A DNA stretch of 64,000 nucleotides from Phellopilus nigrolimitatus (Eukaryota; Basidiomycota; Agaricomycetes; Hymenochaetales; Hymenochaetaceae). Location: NCBI GenBank assembly GCA_021029095.1, contig JAJOHG010000028.1, positions 1 to 64,000 on the forward strand, written 5' to 3'. Made by a program: the position numbers and the translations under genes. The notes beneath the pieces were generated by a model. The model was given only the letters and a program-made list of their open reading frames with translations. It made no database searches and was not told the DNA's origin. Each line of letters begins with the position of its first letter. The first letter of the stretch is position 1. This document shows positions 55,671-64,000 of the stretch, piece by piece.

Positions 55671-57313
55671 TCCAGTAACTCTACCACATATGTGAAAGAG
55701 TATCAGGTAAGAGCACTAAACTGCACTGAAATAGGGCATACCACAAGTCAATCTGCGGGTTTCAGTTAATTTGCTGATAGCATAACGAGTTCTACTTCGA
55801 TTGCAATGATATTATATTTGAAATGTGTGCACCGTCATGCTCTATAGCATGCAAAACAGACACCCAGATAGATGCAATATTGGTAGAGCAAGAGGGAAAC
55901 AGGTCATCTAAGTTCACCTCTATGGGCTTTTAGGATCTGTTTGCCTCTCACATTACCAATACTGCACCAATCTGGGTGTTTGTTTTTGCATAGTGTAGAG
56001 CTTATCAGTGCATACATTTCGAATATAAGGGCATCACAATCGAAGCAGAACTTGCTATGCTATTAACAGAACACTAAACCCCACAGATTGACTCCAAGAC
56101 ATTTTCAGACAAAAAGTGTACAAGAAGTGTACAAGAAGTTGGTGAAAAAGTGTACAGAAAGTGTACAAAAAGTGTACAAAAAGTTGTTAAAAAAGTGTAC
56201 AAAAAGTGTACAAAAAGTGTATAAAAAGTGTACAAAAAGCGGTCAAAAAGTGTACAAAAAGCGGTCAAAAAGTGTACAAAAAGCGGTCAAAAAGTGTACA
56301 TTAAGTGTATAAAAAGTGTACAAAAAGTTGTTTAGAAAGTGTACAAAAAGCGGTCAAAAAGTGTACATTAAGTGTATAAAAAGTGTACAAAAAGTTGTTT
56401 AGAAAGTGTACAAAAAGCGGTCAAAAAGTGTACAAAAAGTGTACAAAAAGTGTACAAAAAGCGATCAAAAAGTGTACAAAAAGTACTGGTGAAAGTGTAC
56501 AAAAGTAACAAAAGTGCGTGAGGTCAGAAGTGTACAAAGTAAGGAATTGTACAAAGCAGAAAGTAACAAAAGCGGCTGCTTCATCTAATTAAGATAAGCT
56601 TTGGGGCATCACCTGATAAGGATAAGGCTTTGGAATTTCACCTGATAAGGATAAGCTTTGGGGCTTCTATTATCAAGAGAAGCTTTTGAATTCCTTCTAT
56701 AGATTAAGATAAGCTCTTGGGTCGCCCAAAATGCATTGGGCCACCCAAGCATTCCCTTGAATGGCCCAAATCGATTTGGGCCACCCAAATCATTTGGGAT
56801 GTCCCAAAAATATTTGGGTGGCCCATAAGTAGTCTTGGGTGACCCAGACTGCCCATGGGTTGCCCCAAATAAATTCTACTGGCCACATAAGCTCTCAATT
56901 CAAGAACAGCTGGATGGCAGACTATAAGGGCATACAGTAGCTGTGTTTCTAAGGGTGTCCTGTATGCTATATATTAAAATGGCTTGCTGCTGTTGCTTTG
57001 GTATTGTTGTGTGCTTCCATGTCAAATGCTCAGTTATCACTTCAATTGGTGATCACCATACACTTTCCTATATATAAAGTTCACCAGGCAAACAGTATAG
57101 GAAACTACATAGAGCACAGAAAAAATTGTACTCAGGTTGGGCTGGGACATGTTCATTTGGGCCACCCATTGGGGTGTCCCATGGTCTCCCATGACTATTT
57201 TGGACCTCCCAAGTCGATTTGGGAAAGGACCACACTTTTGGGGCCTCTTAGGGCAGATTCCCAAACCCAGGGGTTAACCCTAAGAGGGGTACCCCAGGAG
57301 GGGTACCTGAAGT
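55671..57313 (-). repeat. Foldback right arm
   Basis: Reverse complement of the left arm including the mirrored minisatellite and palindromic words; ends CCCCTCCTGG... inverted to ...GGTACCTGAAGT at 57313. Confidence 0.9.
56100..56512 (-). repeat. 11-bp minisatellite, mirrored copy
   Basis: GTGTACAAAAA / GCGGTCAAAAA units, the reverse complement of the array at 54480-54890, in the same variant order. Confidence 0.95.
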
Positions 57314-57322
57314 GCTCAGTCC
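57314..57322 (+). repeat. Target-site duplication, right
   Basis: GCTCAGTCC directly follows the right terminus CCTGAAGT. Confidence 0.9.
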
Positions 57323-58990
57323 GCGATTTTACGTTGATATCTGAAGGAAACCCCATGCAATCTCGCTCTCCGAATGAACTCCTGGGTTTGCATCTTTCTG
57401 TACAACTCGTATGTCCCATTGACTTGTGTCGGGTTTGCGGAGTGTTCATCTAACGAAGCCCTGTACGAAAACCCGCTGACTAAGTGACCATCTGACAATT
57501 TAGACAATTCGGTACTGGACTTGTTGGGACGAAGGGTAACCGAACCTCTTGCTTTAGCAGCAACGCAGACGGTAGCTTCTTATTATCTCTGAGGGTCATA
57601 TTAAGCGTGTCTCTTGATTTCTATGTTTTAAGTCGCGCGGAGCAGTACATTTCTTGATGTTTCCGGCCTCACGTCTGTCTCGAAGGGTACAATGAACGCA
57701 GTTGTGACACGTGGAGGCTCATAGAACTCCGCCGTGCATACGCGGCGCTACTGTACTAACGCAATCTTGGCGCTGGGAAACTTTACGGCCCTGCAGAACG
57801 CCGCCCGCTCAGCGCCCTCGACAGCGACACATCGGCACGCTCAAGGACCCAAGCACCCGGACCTGTTTGGAGACAAGAACAGGATCAGGAACTAGGATAC
57901 TACATCCAGCGCCACCCATTCATCTTCGATCCACTTGCTGGTCGCGCGCAAGGAGATTTCTGGTATATATATTCAGTATGTGGCACACGTAGAGGGAAAT
58001 ACATAAGTAACTAGGGAATCCGAGAGCGTACCTGAGTGAATTCGGTCTGCGCCAAGCTTTTCGTAGCATATGTACTACATAGCCAGATACAATTAGTCCT
58101 CAACGCGAAAAGAGTATGAAAGGCGTAAAAGAACACACCTAGTCAGCGTAGCAAGGTCCTCGACGGGGTTTCTCCGTTTGGCCTGGCTCCATGCCGAGCA
58201 TGATCGAGTACAGTCGCGCCGAATGAACAGAAATAGATGTGATGTAGTCGGTAACCATCAGGACCTGCCGAGTCAAGCGGTAGTCGAAAAGCTTACACCA
58301 GCCGGATTCTATGACACGAACAGGAGCTCGGAAATATTGAGAGGTTATATGGAGCTTGCCGGACGGCAGGGTGTTGTTGACGAGGAAATCGAGCATCGAC
58401 GCTTTCGAGCAATTCACTCCGCTACCAGACTTCCCGGAAAAAAGCACCGTGCTGCCAGTTTTCAATCAGATTGTGGGGATACCAACTTTCGTATCTTTGC
58501 TATGCTATCTTGTACAAACAAGAATTCATACAAGAATTCGCCGTTAACGAAAAGAAGAAGTGAACAGGCTGCGAAGAATGAGGCTCACACTCATTTTTAA
58601 CTGCAAAGTATTCTTGAAAGCGAGACAAATGTTATATCTTAAAGATATATATACGTGCCGTGCCAAAACGTCGGTCCATTCTTGAAGAGTATCCAAGCAA
58701 CCAGAGACTGACACGCAATCTTCAGACTTCTGCTCCAAGCCAGTACACATAGAAGAGGAGTTGGTTTCGGGAATCAGCAACGAGTCGCGTTTTGCCACAA
58801 TTTTGAACTGCAAGTGTTGCGTGCCGCGCAACGGACTGCTGCCCCTCACCCTTTCTAAAAACTCGCGTTAAAATGGATTTAATGTGATGAAATAGGGAGA
58901 TTACGCGAACCGCTTCTTATCCCAAGCTGGAAGCGCGCGCATCTCAGGCGACATGCATTTTTATAACGAGTTTCTGAATCCGAGGAACGC
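57323..58990. other. Spacer right of the foldback element
   Basis: Minus frames at 57316-57507 and 58139-58465 look moderately protein-like but match nothing known to me. Joining the flanks without the insertion does not give a recognisable gene. Confidence 0.35.
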
Positions 58991-58995
58991 ACGCA

Positions 58996-59652
58996 CTAGT
59001 AGGTGCCGGCCGTATTGACGACACACAGCGCTCCCTTATCTTTCGCCGAAGCCCTGCACTCCGGCACAGGTGTACTTCTCTCATACTTACACATCCAGTC
59101 GCACGAAGGCAACAGCAGCGTGAGCACACCGCCAAAGCACGCTCGTCTCTTTTCTCCGCGCATCCCTCTTCTATATCGCCTGCCGGTCCGCCCTCGCCCG
59201 TCCGCAAACGCAGCTTCGAACATAGGTTTTACCCGGTCAGGGAGCTCGTCGCCACCTTTCTTGTCTGCGCCCGCATCCCGGCGGTCCATTTTCCAACTCG
59301 GCGACAATGACTTGCGAGGCCCGCGGGGTGCACGTTGCCATTTGGTGATGGCCGCGCTCTGCGAAACCAATCGACTAAGTACACGGATCAAAGAAGTAAA
59401 CCGACCGGGAGGCGACGTACCGCCCGCCCGTAAGAAAGCATCCTCCTCGCGCTGCGTCCCCGCATGAGACGAGCCCTTCTTCGCAAGGTGCACAGGTGCG
59501 TCGCGATGCCGACAGTGCCATCCGATAGCATAGCTGGACCAAACTGTCCATCGGCGAGTCGGCAGACAAAACCCAAAGCGCTCACAGTTCCGCACACACG
59601 ATGTCTGCGCGCCGATAGTAGTCGACGACGTCGCTCCAAGCCGCCCGCGCAA
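58996..59652 (-). CDS. Unidentified open frame, doubtful
   Basis: A 218-codon minus-strand frame in GC-rich DNA. Arg/Ser/Gly-rich, with one more protein-like stretch (DELPDRVKPMFEAAFADGRG). Overlapping frames on both strands are also open, so coding is not established. Confidence 0.15.
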   Translation of the reverse strand: MRGRLGATSSTTIGAQTSCVRNCERFGFCLPTRRWTVWSSYAIGWHCRHRDAPVHLAKKGSSHAGTQREEDAFLRAGGTSPPGRFTSLIRVLSRLVSQSAAITKWQRAPRGPRKSLSPSWKMDRRDAGADKKGGDELPDRVKPMFEAAFADGRGRTGRRYRRGMRGEKRRACFGGVLTLLLPSCDWMCKYERSTPVPECRASAKDKGALCVVNTAGTY

Positions 59653-59659
59653 ACTCGCC

Positions 59660-61240
59660 GAATCTGGACAACCGTTCCACTCTGCTTCTGCATTGCATTT
59701 TGGGGTTCGGCAGACAATAGCGTCGAAGTGCTATCCACCCGCATGCGCTGCGCTGTCCGCACTGTCTAGGAGATCCGCGCATCCTAAAAAGAGCGCGCCT
59801 CGATAGAGAAGGACTGTGCAAAGCGCATGTCGAAGCTCGCGAAGCAGCTGTTAGGAAGATATCGCTATATCCCGTGAACCAGCGAGGGGCGCACTTGAGT
59901 AGACCGCGCAGTCACGGGCCATCCACGCCACGTAGAACGGAGGCCTGCGTGCAGGCCGCTCCGCGCGTCGCACTCGCAGCCCCCCAAGCTTCTCGTAAGG
60001 CCGTATCGCACCTCCAGCAGCCGCCCGCGCACCGTCTTATAAACGTCCTGAGCAGCTTCTAGGGCAAGTGTGCCCCGCGCTCATGCGCCCTCGTCTACAC
60101 CTTCCTGGACGCGGAAGCCTGCATCGCCCCACAGGAGGGGCGGCAGCAGCAAAATGGGCTCTCCTCCCATAGTGTCCACACTACAGATTCTCTTATTACA
60201 GAGCCTTCCTGCGCTGTTCTTCCGACGCCGAGTGCGTGCCTGTACGCCGACGCTCTTGTCCATAATGGGCGGCACCGTCTGCGCGAGGTATGGGGCAGAG
60301 CGCGCATTGCGGAAGCACGCGTCGTGGTCGTGTTCATGCTGCGCGTGGGGGGCATGCCATGCTGGGTCGCATAAGTACGGTAGGAAGAAAAGAAAAAGTA
60401 GAGGGACTCAGCGCACGCGCGAATTCGCAGCGCTCGTGTCCCTGGATTGTCTTCCAGCATGGCGGGCTCCGTCTCTTCCTGTTTTTCATCTGTGTGTGCG
60501 TGCATGTAAGTAAGCCAGGCCGCCACCCGATATCATCTAGCGTTGTTTGCGCCTCCTCGTCATGTGTACAGCGGAGCAGTGTCGGTCGCATCTCCAAAGA
60601 CCCGGGGTTATCCGCCGTGGACATTATGTAACATTTATTTGCACGTATTTGTCGAATTGTAACGTAGGTTAGCAAAACCAAAGTGCATAGTAAAATCTAC
60701 ATGGGTAGACATGTCGGGGTGTGCGCTGCATGGCAAAATAGATTTTGTAGTGAGAAAGCTGAAATTTAATTTTGTGTTACGCATTCTAAGTGCTCTATGG
60801 CGCATACTCGCGTCTTACATATCATCAGCCTTCAAGCGTTCGCGACTAGTATTCTAACCTGCAAGAACCCGCCCCCTTGAACCCATTCCGCAACACTCCG
60901 CGTTTTCCGACGCCGGTCCTTCTCAACAACAACTCTCGTGTGCCATGGAAAGAACGGAATTCAGCATTGCAGCAGGAGCGTGCACAGGCACCATCCAACG
61001 CTTCCTGTGGATGCGCAGGATCACGCGCTGTTGTCGCTCAGCGCAGATGCGATAGACTAGATGCGCATAGCCGTGTGTTTTTACGTGCAATCGTAACTGG
61101 CGCCCTCTATTCAAAGGCGCCGTTTCGTGGACGAACGTCCATCTTGCCATTTTCCGTCTCTTGCATGGCGGCCACGCTCTCCTTGCATTTCTCTCACGCG
61201 ATAATATCAGTCTCCGAAACGTCGAAGCAAATAATACCCA
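59660..61240. other. GC-rich then AT-rich spacer
   Basis: No supportable gene. Overlapping chance frames in 59.66-60.53 kb; 60.62-60.85 kb is AT-rich. Confidence 0.45.
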
Positions 61241-61250
61241 CTTAGAAGAC

Positions 61251-61580
61251 ATGTATTGCGCGACTGCAACAGAGGTTCTATTGGGGCAAGGCAGCAGCTA
61301 TACAGCTTATTGCGCGACGCACCGCATCATCATGCTCTTCTTCAGCGCGGATCTGATGTATTTTGGTAGGCTAGAGGATGACTACGAGGAATACCAGACA
61401 CATTTGAAGGAACTGCAGGCCGCCAGGGTTGTCCTGGAGTGTCTTGGCTTCTACGCGGATGGCGATGACGTGCGCTGTTTGTTACTCGAGGATTGCGGCG
61501 AATTCATCGACGAGTGCCTGGGTAGCCCCGCACCCAGCTATGAAAGGCACCGGGACGGCGGGGCGGACGGCGGTGCCTGA
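61251..61580 (+). pseudogene. Kinase-like N-lobe fragment
   Basis: One open frame reads ATEVLLGQGSSYTAYCATHR (glycine-loop region), YFGRLEDDYEEYQTHLKELQ and VVLECLGFYADGDDVRCLLL-EDCGEFIDECLG (hinge), then ends. The beta-3 Lys block is not recognisable (IIMLFF) and no C-lobe follows; instead the duplicated block shared with 2.9 kb begins. A truncated member of the family described at 51.9 kb. Confidence 0.6.
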
Positions 61581-61584
61581 GCAA

Positions 61585-61802
61585 CTTGCAGACATACGAT
61601 AGCAAGAATGCTCGTCGGCGTAGGTAAAGTGAAAGTAGGCTGCGTATATCGTGTAGAAAGCTCGCCAGCGGTAGTCTAAAAAGTAGCGGACCAAAAAGGG
61701 ACGCGAGAATGGTCGGGGTGAGACCAGAGGACGTTGGATGTGCAAGAAGACGGGTGAGCAGATCGACGAGAGTGAGCAGGGGGCGGGTACAGAAATCGCT
61801 TT
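61585..61802 (+). repeat. Dispersed duplicated block, copy B
   Basis: Partner of 2890-3128, same orientation. Confidence 0.7.
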
Positions 61803-61999
61803 TGCTGAAATTGCTTGGATGCTCAAGCTCGCGCCAGCGTAAATGGGTCGCCAAGGGACGAGCCTGAGCTGCTCGATGCCAGAGACGACACGCACAGACT
61901 CCATCGCAACAGCGCCGAGGACATGTGGCCCAGCAAAGCGCGCCTCCTTCCGAAAATCACGAGCACGCAGGAAAGAGATAATTAATGGGCGTACGGCGG

Positions 62000-63960
62000 G
62001 AAAGTCGATGTCATGGGCAGCGTTAGAGAAACAAGAATCGCTGGGTGGAACAAGGGCCGGTTCTCGACGTAGTCGTTATCCAACGAGCGCGTCGATGATG
62101 AGCGGTAACACATCGGCGAGCGCCATGGCGGCAGCGTTGCGCACGATCATGCGCACGACAGCACCTATGCGCACGACAGCACCTATGCGCACGACAGCAC
62201 CTGCAGCATTGTCGCGCGCGTTGTACTTGGCCGGAGTAGAGTTGGGCGAAATGAAAAAGGTGCGGGTGCAGCGCAGTGAGGAAGGGGTGGAATTGCGGGG
62301 AGATCGCGCACGCTGTGTTCAACAATCAGACAGGCAGCGAAGGCAGCATTGTTGTCAATTTCTGCGTCTTCACCGAGAACTGTCGAAAGAATAGGTCGAT
62401 GTCCTCCTTCACGCCCGAGATGATGACCACGGCCCAAGCAGACTCTCTGGCGCGCTCTTGCGGATGTCTTCGGAGTAGTGAGCCAGCAGTCCGAAGAGCT
62501 CGAGCGCCGACCGAGGAAAGTAGCGGCCTGTGCTCGTGCACGTGTCGGGCGCAATCTCTTTTCGACTGCGATGGCAAAGTTGACCTAGGCATGTTCTCAA
62601 CGTCGAGAGACTGCGCATGGCCGACGTCAACGTTGCCAGACAGCTCGCAGCTCTCGAAAGTGATGGGAGACGATGCGTCCGCGTCCGCCGAGAAAACCTG
62701 AGCAGTCTGACTGCAGAAGTTTCATTAGCATCTCCGGAAAGATATAGTGCGAAAAAGTGCGACTCACAGAGGTAATATTCGCCATGCTCATCCTGACCGA
62801 GGCTGTTGATGAGAGCCGGGACGACCTTCGAAAGATACGGCGCGAAGTCCTTGCCGAGCTACAAATCTCATCGCACCGAAGAAGAGGAAGCTGATTTTGC
62901 GAAGACGAGCGTTCGGAGACCGCCGAGCTAGCGAAAGTCTGCATTACCATGTCCGGGAAGTGAGATCGTAAAGCGTCCGCACCGGCAGCCTCCGCGAACG
63001 TTCGTACTGCATTCATCGTAAATCCACGCAAATTGGATTCAGAACCCTCGCCGAAGAGCTGGAGGAAGAGGCTGATGCGTTGAAGGATGTTAGGGAAATA
63101 TGGGAGGGACACCGCATGAGTGGTCCCAATCTTATTGGTGACGACGGCCTTGAGCTTGACGGGAGCAGTGTCGGGAAGTCCGGAGAAGCCTGCAACAGAA
63201 GCTGTAGGTAAATCTTAGATGGTTCCGGGATCGTCGAGAAGCGGATTGACCGCAGTAAACGCTGTGCGCTCGGTCACGACATGTCCTGGTGGATGTCTTC
63301 ATGGGGAGCCGCGAAGACCTGAGAGGACGGCAGAGAGGGAGATTATAGCAGGAAATAGGTTCTGGAACACGCGCACTTCGGCTACTCTTCCGCACCTATA
63401 TATAGTGCTATCACGTCGAGCGCGCGGACGGCGGTAAGGAGCTCATCTGCCCTCCGCGGGTCCTGGAAGGGGTTCTTGAAGACGGCGAGCAAAGCATGAA
63501 TATGCTCCTGGAAGCCCTCGATGATGCCTTCGAGCACGGTAAATAGGAGAAATGCGAAGTGCTCGCAGTCTATGATCTGCCGGGATGTACATCAGCGGTT
63601 GGTGAGTTGGAGGTCGAGCCGCTGCTTGAAATTCGTCTCCATGAAGGCGATCGCGGCAATTACACGCGGCGCAAAGAGGTGGAAGATCTTGAAGGTCTTG
63701 GTCAGCGTGATAACGGGGAGGATCTGCTTGAGCTGATCGCGCCTGGACTGAGGCACGTTGAACTAGAGTTCGCCAGACTTGTGCGCGACGCGCTTTCGAA
63801 GCTTGGCGGCAAATGTCTTCATCGGGCGGGCTGGCGACGATGTGAGTGGGGGTGGGTGTGTGCCAAATTCTTGGAGTAGTAATCGTTGAGCTGAGTAATG
63901 GCCGCCTTGAGAGTGACAAAATCGGCGGACAAGAGGTGCTGCAGCGGGTGTGCGGCTGCA
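62000..63960 (-). pseudogene. KAP123: Importin-4/Kap123 pseudogene
   Basis: Minus-strand pieces in the order of the protein: LLSADFVTLKAAITQLNDYY, FAAKLRKRVAHKSGEL, a TAG where Trp is usual, FNVPQSRRDQLKQILPVITL, FLLFTVLEGIIEGFQEHIHA, ELLTAVRALDVIALYI, then a jump to PVKLKAVVTNKIGTTHAV, SLPYFPNILQRISLFLQLFG, LRGFTMNAVRTFAEAAGADA, LGKDFAPYLSKVVPALINSL, ALELFGLLAHYSEDIRKSAP, NNAAFAACLIVEHSVRDL, NARDNAAGAVVR and VRNAAAMALADVLPLIIDAL. Several frame changes, in-frame stops and a missing internal part make it a clear pseudogene. An 18-bp unit inside it is triplicated. A working Kap123 must be elsewhere, since the protein has a general role in nuclear import. Confidence 0.85.
62149..62202 (+). repeat. 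18-bp tandem repeat, three copies
   Basis: ATGCGCACGACAGCACCT three times without change (62149, 62167, 62185), inside the Kap123 pseudogene; on the minus strand it multiplies the hexapeptide GAVVRI. Confidence 0.98.
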
Positions 63961-64000
63961 CTGTTCACGACTAGAGGATAAGCGCCTTGATGTTGTCGCT

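Larger units (their letters stand above)
53677..57313. mobile_element. Large foldback transposon, MULE-like, non-autonomous
   Basis: The element is 3,637 bp. It starts ACTTCAGGTACCCCTCCTGG and ends with the reverse complement. Left arm 53677-55319 and right arm 55671-57313 are each 1,643 bp and nearly perfect inverted repeats; a spacer of about 351 bp joins them. Both sides are flanked by the direct 9-bp duplication GCTCAGTCC. Very long terminal inverted repeats with a 9-bp duplication fit Mutator-like foldback elements; hAT or KDZ elements usually give 8 bp. No transposase reading frame is present, so mobility needs an enzyme supplied elsewhere. Near-perfect arm identity indicates recent origin or correction between arms. 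The arms could give a long hairpin transcript. Confidence 0.9.

Noticed and set aside
53677..57313. Foldback as an assembly artefact
   Set aside because: The two flanks are different unique sequences and carry a 9-bp direct duplication, which a chimeric fold would not create.
58996..59652. 218-codon minus-strand frame as a firm gene
   Set aside because: GC-rich DNA with open frames on both strands; composition not convincingly coding. Kept only as a doubtful entry.
1..64000. CRISPR array, bacterial operon or plasmid features
   Set aside because: No regularly spaced direct repeats with unique spacers; spliceosomal introns and fungal gene families show a eukaryotic nuclear genome.

Overview
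The window reads as genomic DNA of a filamentous basidiomycete, most likely an Agaricomycete. Genes are cut by many short GT-AG introns of about 50-75 bp. They include families typical of or expanded in that class: DUF6534 membrane protein, Mug135-like proteins, a lineage-specific kinase-like family, F-box/LRR proteins, a UbiA-type prenyltransferase, a cytochrome P450 with an FSGGGRSC heme motif and a Zn2Cys6 regulator. There is no sign of bacterial operons. Identifications rest on translated motifs and remembered family signatures; no search was run.

Layout. 1-9.8 kb is GC-rich and mostly debris: an M28-peptidase fragment abutting an importin Kap123 fragment, a broken zinc-domain gene with nonsense codons in its Gln-rich stretch, a small RNase III (Dicer-type) scrap, a possible MUB1-like fragment and a truncated importin Pse1 gene. 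10.1-22.6 kb holds apparently intact genes: MFS sugar transporter (-), P450 (+), DUF6534 protein (+) and a TLDc/OXR1 protein (+) whose N-terminal part carries a frameshifted tandem duplication. 22.85-25.68 kb carries a secreted aldose 1-epimerase (+) and is repeated in inverted orientation at 48.77-51.58 kb. A third, older paralogue is at 42.0-43.85 kb (-). 28-33.2 kb has a direct duplication carrying two Mug135-like genes, with kinase-like gene remains between and after them. 34.8-47.2 kb holds a zinc alcohol dehydrogenase (-), a Zn2Cys6 regulator (+), a fasciclin-like fragment (-), a second RNase III scrap and a UbiA prenyltransferase (+). 48.0-52.9 kb holds an F-box/LRR gene with frameshifts, the inverted epimerase copy and an intact kinase-like gene (-).

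53.68-57.31 kb is the most striking object: a 3.64-kb foldback element made of two arms of about 1.64 kb around a spacer of about 0.35 kb. It is flanked by a 9-bp target duplication (GCTCAGTCC), as expected of a Mutator-like (MULE) insertion. Each arm carries an 11-bp minisatellite and a cluster of GGGTGGCCCA-type words. 61-64 kb ends with another kinase-like N-lobe fragment and a decayed KAP123 pseudogene.

There is no single pathway. The intact genes suggest sugar uptake and processing (transporter, three secreted mutarotases) and oxidative or secondary metabolism (P450, ADH, UbiA prenyltransferase). The main theme is genome turnover: segmental duplication, capture or breakage of housekeeping genes and a large foldback transposon.
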